The position numbers and the translations under genes were made by a program. Under the pieces are notes generated by a model. The model had not been told where the DNA came from. It did not search any database and worked only from the letters and a program-made list of their open reading frames with translations. Shown one piece after another: positions 35,008-43,684 of a stretch of 64,000 nucleotides of DNA (its first letter is position 1; every line of letters starts with the position of its first letter). Origin of the DNA: Gluconacetobacter sacchari (GTDB taxonomy: Bacteria; Pseudomonadota; Alphaproteobacteria; Acetobacterales; Acetobacteraceae); the NCBI RefSeq assembly GCF_014174255.1, contig NZ_JABEQJ010000007.1:1-64000 (forward strand), in the 5' to 3' direction.

Positions 35008-36392
35008 GGCGCCGCCTCGGGGCGGTCGCCGAACAGGGCCAGCAGGGGAGCGATCTTGAGGCACATTTCGGCGTATTCCCGCTGGGGGTCCGACAGGATC
35101 GTGATCCCGCCGCCCGCCGCCGCCACGATCGTATCGGCGGTCGTGGCCAGGGCGCGGATGACGACTGAACTGTCCATGGTGCCGTCGGTTCCGATGCGGA
35201 AGACGATCCCGCAATAGGGGCCGCGACCCGATGCCTCCAGTTCGTCGATGATCCGCATGGCCTGGTGCTTGGGCGCGCCCGTGACCGATCCGGGCGGCAG
35301 GGAGGCATGGAGCAGATCGATGGCGTCCCGTCCGGGCGCCAGCGTGGCCGCGACCTCGGAGACCAGGTGGTGGACATGGGCGAAGGTTTCGACCGACAGC
35401 AATTCGGGGACGTTGACGCTGCCGATCCGTGCCACGCGGCCGAGATCGTTGCGCATCAGGTCCACGATCATCAGGTTTTCCGCCCGCTCCTTGTCGTCCG
35501 CCGCCAGTTCCGCTCGGAGGCGGTCGTCCTGTCCCGGCGTGGTGCCGCGCGGGCGTGTCCCCTTGATCGGCCGGGTGCGGGCCACCCGGTCGCGGTCCAG
35601 ATGCACGAACCGTTCGGGCGAGGCCGACAGCAGGCCGAACCCGCCGCAGGCCAGCCACGCGCCGAACGGCGCCGCCGAGGCGCGGCGCAGGGCGCGATAG
35701 ATGTCGCAGTCGGCCAGGCCCGGCGGCCGGCGGGCAAGGTGGCGGCCGGTGATGTTGACCTGAAAGATCGCGCCGGACGCGATCCGCTCCACCGCCGCCG
35801 CCACGGCGGCGGCATAATGGGCTGGCGACAGGTCGGGCGTGAACGTCGCGCGCGGCAACGCGGGCGGCGGCGGAGCCGGGGGCATGGCGCCCCATTCGGT
35901 GCGGAAGGCGGCGAACAGCGGCGCGGGGTCGGGACGGATCGTGGCCAGATGGACCTGGCGCCGCACACGGTCGAACAGCATCGCGTGGTCGTACAGCGCC
36001 GCCGACAGGTCGGGCCGGGCCGGATCGGATTCGTGGCGGGTGGCGATCGCCTCGGCCCATTGTCCCACGGCGTAGCCGGCCAGGCCGATCACCCCGCCGG
36101 CGAACGGCCAGGGGCCGGTATCCGCCACCGGAGCCAGGGCCAGCAGGTCGCGCAGCGCCGCCAGCGGATCGGTGCCGGCGAGGGGCACGCCATCACGGCG
36201 GCAGGTTCCACCGCGCCACTCCAGCACGTGGAGGGGACGGCGGCACAGGATGGCCCAGCGCGCGCGGGGGCCGGGCGCGCCGCCGCTGTCCAGGCAGGCC
36301 AGCCAGGGTTCGTCCCGCCAGGCCCACAACAGGTCGTCCGGATCGCGCCAGGGCAGGTCCATGGTGCGGACGGTGCCGGCTGGCCGGGCCAT
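35004..36392 (-). CDS. pabB: Aminodeoxychorismate synthase component I
   Basis: Chorismate-using enzyme of folate synthesis; together with a glutamine amidotransferase (not adjacent) it makes aminodeoxychorismate. The ATG at 36392 (MARPAGTVRTMDLPW, 462 residues) lies five bases after the upstream stop; ATG at 36362 is an alternative. Motifs: FQVNITGRH, PIKGTRPRG, ENLMIVDLMRNDLGRV, LPPGSVTGAPK and GPYCGIVF. The PIKGT signature separates PabB from TrpE-like enzymes. It is translationally coupled to pabC. Confidence 0.92.
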   Translation of the reverse strand: MARPAGTVRTMDLPWRDPDDLLWAWRDEPWLACLDSGGAPGPRARWAILCRRPLHVLEWRGGTCRRDGVPLAGTDPLAALRDLLALAPVADTGPWPFAGGVIGLAGYAVGQWAEAIATRHESDPARPDLSAALYDHAMLFDRVRRQVHLATIRPDPAPLFAAFRTEWGAMPPAPPPPALPRATFTPDLSPAHYAAAVAAAVERIASGAIFQVNITGRHLARRPPGLADCDIYRALRRASAAPFGAWLACGGFGLLSASPERFVHLDRDRVARTRPIKGTRPRGTTPGQDDRLRAELAADDKERAENLMIVDLMRNDLGRVARIGSVNVPELLSVETFAHVHHLVSEVAATLAPGRDAIDLLHASLPPGSVTGAPKHQAMRIIDELEASGRGPYCGIVFRIGTDGTMDSSVVIRALATTADTIVAAAGGGITILSDPQREYAEMCLKIAPLLALFGDRPEAAP

Positions 36393-36397
36393 CGCCG

Positions 36398-38248
36398 TCA
36401 GGCTCCGGCAGCGAAATCGTCGATCAGGCGGGTCACCTCGACCACGTCCGAGGCTTCCATCACCCGATGGGCCAGACGGCGGCAGTCTTCGAAGGACAGG
36501 GCGCGCACCGCGCGCTTGACCCGGGGCACGGCGGAGGCGGTCATCGAGAACGAGCGTAGGCCCAGACCGACCAGCAGCGGAACCACGCGCGGGTCGCCCG
36601 CGATCTCGCCGCACAGCGAGATCGGGCGGTATTGCCGCAGCGCGGCCTCGGTCGCGGCCTGGATCAGGCGCAGCACCGCCGGATGGAGCGGGTGATAGAG
36701 CGATGCCACATCGGCCGAGGCCCGGTCCACGGCAAGCGTGTACATCGTCAGGTCGTTGGTGCCGATGGCCAGGAATTCGGCCTCCTGCGCCAGCGCGTCA
36801 CCCATGATGGCGGCGGCCGGGGTTTCGACCATGATGCCCAGCGGCGGCAATGTGTCGCCCAGCGGCACCCCCTTGCGGCGCAGCCTGCGGGCCACGCGAT
36901 GATAGAGGTCGCGGGCCTCGCGCAGTTCGAGCACGGTCGTGACCATGGGCAGCATGACCCGCACCGGTCCGGCGACGGAAGCCTTGAGGATCGCGGCGAA
37001 CTGGGTTTCCAGCACGGTGGGGTAGCGCAGCAGCAGGCGCAGCCCGCGCATGCCCAGCGCGGGGTTGATGGTGTCGCCTTCCTGGTTCAGCCCGGCGCGC
37101 TCCAGCGCATCGCTGTGCTTCTCGCCGCCCCAGTCGACGACGCGGATCGTGGTGCTGTCACCGGCCATGGTGCCGATGATCTCGGCGTAGATCGCGGCCT
37201 GCCGGTCTTCGTCCGGCATGGTCATGGCATTCATGAACAGGAATTCGGTGCGGAGCAGGCCGATGCCCGAGGCGCCGGACTGCGCGATCAGCGGCAGTTC
37301 GGCCGGCAGTTCCAGATTGGCCTGCAATTGCAGTTTCTCGCCGCTGGACAGGCGGGCGGGCAGGCGGCGCAGGCGGCCCAGCGCCTGGCGTTCGCGCGCG
37401 TGCTCGGCCACGCCGCGCCGGGCGACCGCCAATGTGTCTTCGGTCGGGTCGATCACGACCTGGCCGGTCGTGCCGTCCACCACCATGGTCGCGCCGTCAC
37501 GCGCGCTGGCGGTCAACCTGTGGGCGGCCAATACCGTGGGGATGCCCAGCGCGCGCAGCATGATGGCGGTGTGGCCGGTCGACCCGCCCTCTTCGGTCGC
37601 GACCGCGACGATGCGCGAGGGATCGATCAGCGCCGCGTCGGCGGGACGCAGTTGCTCGGCCACCAGCACCGTGCCCGCGGGCACCGCGCTGAAGGACCGG
37701 AACGGCGCACGGCCCAGATTGCGCAGCAGGCGCTGGCCGATTTCGCGAAATTCGCCGGCGCGGCGCTGCGCGGTGGCGGTATCCTCGCCGCCGGCCCCCG
37801 CGGCATCGCGCAGCAGGGCCTGCGCCAGGCTTTCGGTTTCTTCACGCACGGCGAGTTCGGCCGTGCGGCCGCCCCGGGTGATCCGGTCGTGAATCCCGCG
37901 TTGCAGGCGCGACGGGCCGAGCATCCGACGATAGACTTCGAGCAGCGAGCCGATTTCGATCTGACCATCTTCCGGCAGGATGGCCAGCCGGTCGCGCAGC
38001 CTTTCGATCTGGCGCACCGATCGTTCGATCGCCTCGGCCAGCCGCGCCCGTTCATGGTCCGGATCGTCGGCGCGGGCCGTGGGGTCGATATCCGGCGTGG
38101 GACTTTCCAGCACCAGCATCGCCGGACCGATGGCGACACCGCCGACCGTCGCATCGCCCATCAGGCGGATTTCGGGGGGAGCTGCGGAACGGGCCGGGCG
38201 CCGTCGGCGGCGGGGGGGAACCGGCTCCGGACGATCAGTCGTCTTCAT
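36398..38248 (-). CDS. ptsI: Phosphoenolpyruvate-protein phosphotransferase (enzyme I)
   Basis: Cytoplasmic kinase that moves phosphate from PEP to HPr. It has 616 residues with an unusual Arg/Pro-rich N-terminal extension (about 1-27). The phosphorylated His226 lies in EEGGSTGHTAIMLRALGIP; the PEP-binding barrel has GIGLLRTEFLFM, GMRGLRLLLRYP, the Asn/Asp site AIGTNDLTMYTLAVDR and the catalytic Cys in ISLCGEIAGDP. There is no GAF domain, so it is EI-type rather than EI-Ntr by architecture. It overlaps the HPr gene by 14 bp. No sugar permease is near, so the chain is probably regulatory. Confidence 0.93.
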   Translation of the reverse strand: MKTTDRPEPVPPRRRRRPARSAAPPEIRLMGDATVGGVAIGPAMLVLESPTPDIDPTARADDPDHERARLAEAIERSVRQIERLRDRLAILPEDGQIEIGSLLEVYRRMLGPSRLQRGIHDRITRGGRTAELAVREETESLAQALLRDAAGAGGEDTATAQRRAGEFREIGQRLLRNLGRAPFRSFSAVPAGTVLVAEQLRPADAALIDPSRIVAVATEEGGSTGHTAIMLRALGIPTVLAAHRLTASARDGATMVVDGTTGQVVIDPTEDTLAVARRGVAEHARERQALGRLRRLPARLSSGEKLQLQANLELPAELPLIAQSGASGIGLLRTEFLFMNAMTMPDEDRQAAIYAEIIGTMAGDSTTIRVVDWGGEKHSDALERAGLNQEGDTINPALGMRGLRLLLRYPTVLETQFAAILKASVAGPVRVMLPMVTTVLELREARDLYHRVARRLRRKGVPLGDTLPPLGIMVETPAAAIMGDALAQEAEFLAIGTNDLTMYTLAVDRASADVASLYHPLHPAVLRLIQAATEAALRQYRPISLCGEIAGDPRVVPLLVGLGLRSFSMTASAVPRVKRAVRALSFEDCRRLAHRVMEASDVVEVTRLIDDFAAGA

Positions 38249-38555
38249 GGAAGCCAGCCTCGATCAGGACCACCAGGGCCTCGATCGCCGCATGGGCATC
38301 CCATCCGGTGGCCATCAGCGTCACGGATTCTCCGCGACCGGCCCCCAGCATCATCAGCCCCATGATCGAACGCGCCGATACCGTCTGATCGGCACGCCGG
38401 ACTTCGACATTGGCATCGAATTGTTCCGCCACCGTCACCAGGCGGGCCGCCGCGCGGGCATGCAGGCCCCGGCGATTGACCATCGTGACCGTTACGGACA
38501 GGACATCGGGGTCCTGCGGATCGAGCCCGCCGGGGGACGTGCCGGTGCCGGACAC
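38235..38555 (-). CDS. ptsH: HPr phosphocarrier protein
   Basis: Small phosphate relay of the PTS, 106 residues including an N-terminal extension of about 17. His32 in NRRGLHARAAA is the phosphate acceptor from EI. Ser63 in SARSIMGLMML stands 31 residues later, where HPr kinase acts, and an hprK gene lies downstream in the same cluster region. It overlaps ptsI and follows the EIIA gene by six bases. Confidence 0.94.
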   Translation of the reverse strand: MSGTGTSPGGLDPQDPDVLSVTVTMVNRRGLHARAAARLVTVAEQFDANVEVRRADQTVSARSIMGLMMLGAGRGESVTLMATGWDAHAAIEALVVLIEAGFHEDD

Positions 38556-38561
38556 GCGCCG

Positions 38562-39017
38562 TCAGCCGACCGCTGCCGCCCGCTGCTCGCCCAGCAGGCA
38601 ACTGCGGGCGCCGCCCAGACATTGCCGCGGCAGGTGCGAGGCGGTGGAGATGTATTTGCGACCGGCGCCCTCGGCCAGGTCGGCGCATTCTTCCAGCGTA
38701 TGGGCATTGCGGATCTGGGCCAGCTTGACCAGCATCGGCACGTTCACGCCGGCCAGGACCTCGACCCGCGCGTTTTCCATCATGGAGATGGCCAGGTTCG
38801 ACGGCGTGCTGCCGAACATGTCGGTCAGCAGCAGGACGCCGTCGCCCGTATCGACGCCGGCAATCACCTGTTCCAGGTCCACGCGTCTCAGCACCGGGTC
38901 GTCCCCAGCCTCGACATTCAGCGTTGCGAGTTGTTCCTGCGGTCCGACCACATGCTCCATCGCGCGCCTGAGTGTCTCGCCCAACGCGCCGTGGGTAACG
39001 AGGACCATTCCGATCAT
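38562..39017 (-). CDS. PTS EIIA component, mannose family
   Basis: Phosphate acceptor domain of 151 residues starting MIGMVLVTHGALG, with His9 as the expected phosphorylation site and LLLTDMFGSTPSN as a family mark. The ATG overlaps the rapZ stop as ATGA. There are no IIB, IIC or IID partners, as in alphaproteobacterial clusters where this protein has a regulatory role with HPr and HprK. The C-terminal tail after residue 125 is longer than usual. Confidence 0.9.
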   Translation of the reverse strand: MIGMVLVTHGALGETLRRAMEHVVGPQEQLATLNVEAGDDPVLRRVDLEQVIAGVDTGDGVLLLTDMFGSTPSNLAISMMENARVEVLAGVNVPMLVKLAQIRNAHTLEECADLAEGAGRKYISTASHLPRQCLGGARSCLLGEQRAAAVG

Positions 39018-40141
39018 GAAGAATATCGCCCTTCCACGACGTCCGTAACAGGCTCCCTTGGCCGGCTGGCCCATCGCCAGCGATATCTGCCTTGCCGCGC
39101 CAGTTCCCGATGCATGACGATAACCGACCATGCACCTTGTCCGTCCGTCCCGTCCGAATGGACATCGGACGGCTCCGGAGCGATGTCAATATGCGACATC
39201 TTTCCTGGCCTGTCGCATGTTCCCGCGCATTCCGCAAGACGCTCGGCCAGGGCCTCGACCAGCGTGACCGAGCGGTGCCGGCCGCCGGAGCAGCCGATGG
39301 CGATGGTGGCGTATTTCTTGCCCTCGCGCACGAAGCGGGGCAGCACCAACCCCAGCATGCCGCTGATCCGCTCCAGGAAGCGGGGATAGTCCGGGTCGGC
39401 GGCGACATAGTCCGCGACCTCGGGGTCCAGGCCGGTTCTGGCCGCCAGGTCCGGGACGTAATAGGGATTGCGCAGGAAGCGGGCGTCGAACACCATGTCG
39501 GCCTCGCGCGGCAGGCCGGCGGGAAAGGCGAAGGACATCAGCGCCACGGTCAATCCGCCGCCGGAGCGGTCGCTACGGGGGGCGAACCGGGTCTCGATCA
39601 CCTGCCGCAGCTCCGGGGGGGGCAGGTCCGAGGTGTCGACGACCATGTCGGCGGCCGCCCGCAAGCGGGCCGTCAGGTCGATTTCCGCCTCGATCCCGTC
39701 CTTGACCGCGCCGCGCATCGCCAGCGGATGACGGCGACGGGTGGCGGTATAACGCCGCAGCAGCACGCTTTCCTCGGCGGTTGCGTAGATCAGTTCGGCC
39801 TGGAGGTCTGGATTGACGCGCAGGCGCCCCAGCGCGGCCAGGACCGCCGCCGCGTCGAACCCCCGGGTGCGCGAGTCCACGCCGATCGCCACCGGCTGTT
39901 CCGCGCGGGTCACGATTTCGTCCAGCATGCCCAGCGGCGGATTGTCGATCACCTCGTATCCCAGATCTTCCAAGATACGCAGGATCGACGATTTTCCCGC
40001 ACCGGACAGGCCGGTGACCAGCAGGATCCGGCGCGGCGCCGGTACTCCGTCGAGTGAAGAATCCGTCACGGGAAATCCTGGCTGAACAAAAGGCCGGACA
40101 CCTTCGGGCATCGGGGCGGCCTGCGTGTCGGGCGGGCCCAC
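39014..40141 (-). CDS. rapZ: RNase adapter protein RapZ
   Basis: Nucleotide-binding protein of the RapZ/YvcJ family; in enterobacteria it guides RNase E to the GlmZ small RNA and so controls amino-sugar supply. It has 375 residues: Walker A GLSGAGKS at 44-51, DNPPLGML, SFAFPAGLPREADMVFDARFLRNPYYVPDL, and the C-terminal IGCSGGRHRSVTLVEALA. An extension of about 60 residues follows the normal end. An internal start at MPEG (residue 11) is possible. It lies between hprK and the EIIA gene, the usual alphaproteobacterial order. Confidence 0.93.
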   Translation of the reverse strand: MGPPDTQAAPMPEGVRPFVQPGFPVTDSSLDGVPAPRRILLVTGLSGAGKSSILRILEDLGYEVIDNPPLGMLDEIVTRAEQPVAIGVDSRTRGFDAAAVLAALGRLRVNPDLQAELIYATAEESVLLRRYTATRRRHPLAMRGAVKDGIEAEIDLTARLRAAADMVVDTSDLPPPELRQVIETRFAPRSDRSGGGLTVALMSFAFPAGLPREADMVFDARFLRNPYYVPDLAARTGLDPEVADYVAADPDYPRFLERISGMLGLVLPRFVREGKKYATIAIGCSGGRHRSVTLVEALAERLAECAGTCDRPGKMSHIDIAPEPSDVHSDGTDGQGAWSVIVMHRELARQGRYRWRWASRPREPVTDVVEGRYSS

Positions 40142-40199
40142 AATACCGTCCCCCGCATATGGGGCACTGAAAGAGCCGAAATGGGAAGAGGCGTATGGA

Positions 40200-40652
40200 T
40201 TACAATTGCTCGAAGGTTAAAATCTTGCAACGACCGGCCAGAGCGTCAAGGGCCAGGTTGACCCGCGCCACGGCCGAGGGCAATGCCGGGTCCAGCCGGA
40301 TTTCCGGCAGGCCGGTCAGCGGGTCGTGCGCCGGGACCGGCAGGCGGTCGGGCCTGTCTTCCGGCCTGACCAGACGCGCGACCAGGACCGCGCGGGCCGC
40401 CGCCACGAAGGGCAGGCGGGCGATGCCGAGTCCGCGGACCTCGATCAACCCGGCCAGCGCGGGGGGTGCCGAGGCCTGGTCGCCCGCCAGATCGACACGA
40501 TCGTCGGCCACCAGATCATAGCCCGCGTCCACCAGGCGCAGCAGCAGGTCCGACTTGCCGATGCCCGACGGGCCGAGCAGCAGGACCCCCCGCCCGTCGC
40601 GCGCCGCGCAACTCGCATGGACCTGAACCTTTGGTGGGCGTAACCGTTCCAT
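40200..40652 (-). CDS. hprK: HPr kinase/phosphorylase, short alphaproteobacterial form
   Basis: Phosphorylates HPr on serine. It has 150 residues and consists only of the C-terminal kinase domain, as is usual in alphaproteobacteria. Walker A GPSGIGKS is at 27-34, His12 lies in VQVHASC, and LIEVRGLGIARLPF carries the HprK signature. In related bacteria the gene often follows a two-component system; here nothing like that is upstream. It is divergent from a RidA-like gene. Confidence 0.92.
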   Translation of the reverse strand: MERLRPPKVQVHASCAARDGRGVLLLGPSGIGKSDLLLRLVDAGYDLVADDRVDLAGDQASAPPALAGLIEVRGLGIARLPFVAAARAVLVARLVRPEDRPDRLPVPAHDPLTGLPEIRLDPALPSAVARVNLALDALAGRCKILTFEQL

Positions 40653-40745
40653 ATCCGTTTCAGTGCGCCCCAGGGTTGAAATTTACCGTAAACTGAATAT
40701 GACGTTTTCGTTATTTTATGTCCGACTTGGGAGAGCGCGCACGGC

Positions 40746-41069
40746 ATGACGGACCAGGAGATCCATGTGCGGCACCTGATCGGCATCGATCCACGAACCG
40801 AGGCGGAGCCGCCCGGTCTGATGGAACAATGCCGGCTGGCTCTGGACCGTGGCGCCCGTGCCCTGGCGCGCGACGGCTACCGGCTGGAGGATGTGACGCG
40901 AATCATCTTCCTGCTGCGCGATACCGACGGGTTTCCGTCCTGCTTTCCGCTGCTGCGCGAGGCGTTCGGAGCGGGCCGGCCCGGAACCACCCTGCGGCTT
41001 GTCACGGGATTCGACACGCCCGGAGCCCAGATCGAGATCGAACTCGTGGTCGACCCCCGGCAGGGCTGA
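40746..41069 (+). CDS. RidA/YjgF-family-like protein
   Basis: 107 residues with the chorismate-mutase-like fold pattern of the Rid family: EQCRLALDRGARALARDGYRLEDVTRIIFLLRDTDGF, then LLREAFGAGRPGTTLRLVTG and a final beta strand with IEIELVV. RidA itself breaks down reactive enamines made by PLP enzymes with a conserved Arg. The N-terminal part is shorter and less typical than RidA, so it may belong to a side family. It is divergent from hprK and convergent with UPF0262. Confidence 0.75.
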   Translation: MTDQEIHVRHLIGIDPRTEAEPPGLMEQCRLALDRGARALARDGYRLEDVTRIIFLLRDTDGFPSCFPLLREAFGAGRPGTTLRLVTGFDTPGAQIEIELVVDPRQG

Positions 41070-41119
41070 GTCTGGGAGCCGGGTGAAACCGACAGGCCAG
41101 AACATGTCCGGGCAGGCCC

Positions 41120-41632
41120 CTAGCGCCGCTGCTGGAGAATGCTGGCGAGCGTGAAGAGGCGGCGGGCGGTTTCGTCGTCCATGTCGATCTTGTCGCGCAG
41201 ACGTTCGACCATCAGCGCCGCGCCGTCATTATGCAGGCCGCGCCGCCCCATATCGATCGCGCGGACGCGCATCGTGTTGCCCTCGCGCACCGCCTCGTCA
41301 AAACTGTCGACCAGCAGGACGTAATCCTTGATCAGGCGGCGGAACGGCGTCAGCGAGATCCGGTAGATGCGCAACGGCCGGTCATGCGCGTCGCGCACAT
41401 CGAAGACCAGCCCGTTGGTCTGAACCGACAGATGCAGGATGAACGGGCCGGCCAGCCCCTCGGGCACGAAGCGGGCCGTCTGTTGCAGGTCGGCGATCGC
41501 CTGGCTGACGTCGTTCTGTCGCGCCCGGCTGTTGGTCAGCGCGTTCTCGATATCTTCGAGCACGACGCGCGCCAGTAGAGTGGGGCCGGTCGTTCCGCCG
41601 TCTTGCGCCGGGTTGTCGTGTAATGGATTCAC
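41120..41632 (-). CDS. UPF0262 family protein
   Basis: Conserved alphaproteobacterial protein of unknown function, 170 residues, GTG start preceded by a G run. Recognisable core: LARVVLEDIENALTNSRARQNDVSQAIADL, HLSVQTNGLVFDVRD and LTPFRRLIKDYVLLVDSFDEAVREG. Members often sit near hisD or nearby regulatory genes. No membrane segment or enzyme motif. Confidence 0.9.
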   Translation of the reverse strand: MNPLHDNPAQDGGTTGPTLLARVVLEDIENALTNSRARQNDVSQAIADLQQTARFVPEGLAGPFILHLSVQTNGLVFDVRDAHDRPLRIYRISLTPFRRLIKDYVLLVDSFDEAVREGNTMRVRAIDMGRRGLHNDGAALMVERLRDKIDMDDETARRLFTLASILQQRR

Positions 41633-41890
41633 TGCCCCCCCCCTTCGTCCTGTCCCGCCTTGCTCCCGTAGCGGGACTCCGTGTCACGCCATGGTATATC
41701 GGGCGTGTCCCCGGCACGAGGGGATTGCAAGACAACGCTCCGATCGTCGTCCGGCTTCCGGACCGGGCCGTTTCAGATTTCAATCACAAGTGAGTGAGAC
41801 CGAATCCGGAGGGGAAAAAAGGGTGCGAAACCGCATGCCCGGTTCGACAGCGAGCATTCCCGAGGTCGAACCGGGTACGATTGCGGCCGG

Positions 41891-42325
41891 TCAGAGCAGC
41901 GATTGCGACCGGCTGAGCACCATGTTGCAGACTTTCTGCGTCACCTGCTGCTTGATACCCTGCCCCGCCGAAGCGAGCGAGAAGCTCTTGCCGTTCCCGA
42001 CGTCCAGCAGACCACGCTGCCCGGCCTGGTAGGCGCTGTCGCCCTGGCCGCTGATCCCAGCCTTCTGCCCCAATGCGCTCATGACCGGCGAAGCGGTGCT
42101 GGCGCCCAGGAAATTGTTCTGCACGCAATAGCCCAGCAGCCCGACCAGATTGCTGGATCCGGCGGAGGAAACCGAGGGCAAGCCCATCGCGCCCCCCATC
42201 AGGCCCTGCCCCATGTCCGACATGCCGGGCATCGAGGGCATCTGGGCGCGTGCGGAGCGTGACCCGGAAAGCGAGGCCGCAGCCATCACGGCCGCAAACG
42301 ACAAGGCAACGAAATGATTATTCAC
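41891..42325 (-). CDS. DUF2501 family exported protein
   Basis: About 144 residues. The GTG at 42325 is preferred because AGGATGAG sits at a proper distance; the ATG at 42334 lies directly on that site. A Sec signal peptide (ALSFAAVMAAASLSGSRSARA) leads to a Met/Gly/Ser-rich segment and then the DUF2501 core with VGLLGYCVQNNFLG and the two Cys at LLGYC and KVCNMVL. Periplasmic, function unknown. Confidence 0.85.
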   Translation of the reverse strand: MNNHFVALSFAAVMAAASLSGSRSARAQMPSMPGMSDMGQGLMGGAMGLPSVSSAGSSNLVGLLGYCVQNNFLGASTASPVMSALGQKAGISGQGDSAYQAGQRGLLDVGNGKSFSLASAGQGIKQQVTQKVCNMVLSRSQSLL

Positions 42326-42427
42326 GCATCTCATCCTTTTTTTCGCTCTCCGTCACGCATAACCTGTGGATGTGGCCAGAATATGAATGAAGACGCCGAA
42401 ACAGGCGAATAAAATCCACCCGGCCGG

Positions 42428-42736
42428 TCAGAATCCCGCATTGGCGGCCAAGGTATAATAAAGCTGGCGGACCAGCGGCGTGAGCAGGTACTGGATCAGC
42501 AGCAGCAGCACCAGCGGACTGAAATCCATATTGCCGGTGACGGGCAGGATACGGCGGATCGGCCGCAGTGCGGGTTCGGTCAGCCGATCCAGGAACCGGC
42601 CGATCGACCAGACGATCTGGTTGCGGGTATCCAGGACACCGAATGCGTACAAAAAGCTGAACACGCAGGAAAGGATGACCACCCATGTATAAAGCCTGAT
42701 GATATTGAACAGCAGGCCGAAGATAAGCGTGAGCAA
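42428..42736 (-). CDS. YggT family membrane protein
   Basis: 102 residues if started at the TTG at 42736 with GTAGGGA upstream; the open frame runs further but the extra part does not fit the family. Two helices: LIFGLLFNIIRLYTWVVILSCVFSFL and the C-terminal LVLLLLIQYLLTPLVRQLYYTL, with the conserved RLTEPALRPIRRILP between. YggT proteins are linked to osmotic or ion homeostasis and to cell-envelope growth. It is monocistronic, with the DUF2501 gene downstream on the same strand. Confidence 0.87.
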   Translation of the reverse strand: MLTLIFGLLFNIIRLYTWVVILSCVFSFLYAFGVLDTRNQIVWSIGRFLDRLTEPALRPIRRILPVTGNMDFSPLVLLLLIQYLLTPLVRQLYYTLAANAGF

Positions 42737-42863
42737 CGTGATGATCCCTACGTTGGACGGGCCGCAAGTGTATCGAAGCCTTTCGGCGCATACAACACTG
42801 GCCGGGGCCAATCATGCTTGACAAACATCCAGCACCCGCTATTTATCCACCCCGTCGGGCAGT

Positions 42864-42939
42864 GGGGCTGTAGCTCAGTTGGGAGAGCGCCTCGTTCGCA
42901 ATGAGGAGGTCAGGGGTTCGATTCCCCTCAGCTCCACCA
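42864..42939 (+). tRNA. tRNA-Ala(CGC)
   Basis: A 76-nt cloverleaf with acceptor GGGGCTG/CAGCTCC including the G3-U70 pair of alanine tRNAs, anticodon loop TTCGCAA (anticodon CGC, codon GCG), GGTTCGATTCC T-arm and encoded CCA. Confidence 0.96.
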
Positions 42940-43012
42940 CTTGCCTTGATATTTCCTTGATTTTTATGATGAACATACTCCGGTTCGTCGGATGTCCGGT
43001 GCGGGATGACGT

Positions 43013-43681
43013 TTATCCTGCCTCGTCGGCCGGTATCAGCAGTTCCGGCCCGTTCTGCCTTGCATTATTGACCCGGGGCCCGACCCGCCAGGCCCTTACC
43101 GTGTCGTCCGGTGCCGGGGCCAGCAATCCTTCCGCTATCGCGGGCGGGGCGCTGAACCATGTATCGCGATCCTGTTCGGCGATGATGACGGGCATCCGGT
43201 CGTGAATGGGGCGGGTTGCCGCGTTGGCCTGCGTGGTGACGATGGCGAAGCTGCGCAGGATGTCGCCTTCATATTCCCAGGATTCCCAGATTGCGGCCAG
43301 CGCCAGCGGTTTGCCGTCGCATCGGGCGAATGCCCAGGGCTGCCTGGGGGATGGGCCGGATTGCCATTCGTAATAGGCCGTTGCCGGTACCAGGCAGCGA
43401 CGCGAGCGAAAGGCGGCGCGGAACATGCCGGAGGTGGCGACGGTTTCCGCCCTTGCGTTGATCGGCTGCCGGCCCATGTCATGCGCCCAGTTGGGGACCA
43501 GCCCCCATAACAGCAGATCCAGCCGGAGATCGAGGCTGACCGGGTGGCGGCGCACCACCGCCGCCGGCTGGCGAGGCGCGATGTTCCATGAGGGCAGCCA
43601 GTCGGGCGCGGAGCCGACGGCGATATGGAAGGCCTGCCGCATGCGCTCCAGCGACAGGCTATTGGCGAAGCGCCCGCACAT
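43013..43681 (-). CDS. SOS-response-associated peptidase (SRAP/YedK)
   Basis: Forms a covalent link with abasic sites in single-stranded DNA and so shields them; the bacterial counterpart of human HMCES. It has 222 residues. Cys2 (MCGRF) is the linking residue after Met removal; INARAET and [12 protein letters not shown] shape the DNA site, and the His in IHDRMPVI completes it. It lies three bases upstream of nothing conserved: the next gene (aldose epimerase) ends just before its start on the same strand. Confidence 0.94.
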   Translation of the reverse strand: MCGRFANSLSLERMRQAFHIAVGSAPDWLPSWNIAPRQPAAVVRRHPVSLDLRLDLLLWGLVPNWAHDMGRQPINARAETVATSGMFRAAFRSRRCLVPATAYYEWQSGPSPRQPWAFARCDGKPLALAAIWESWEYEGDILRSFAIVTTQANAATRPIHDRMPVIIAEQDRDTWFSAPPAIAEGLLAPAPDDTVRAWRVGPRVNNARQNGPELLIPADEAG

Positions 43682-43684
43682 CGT

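Noticed and set aside
35008-36060. N-terminal extension of the pabC-like protein
   Set aside because: The open frame continues upstream only as an out-of-phase shadow of pabB; the family N-terminus starts at 35007.
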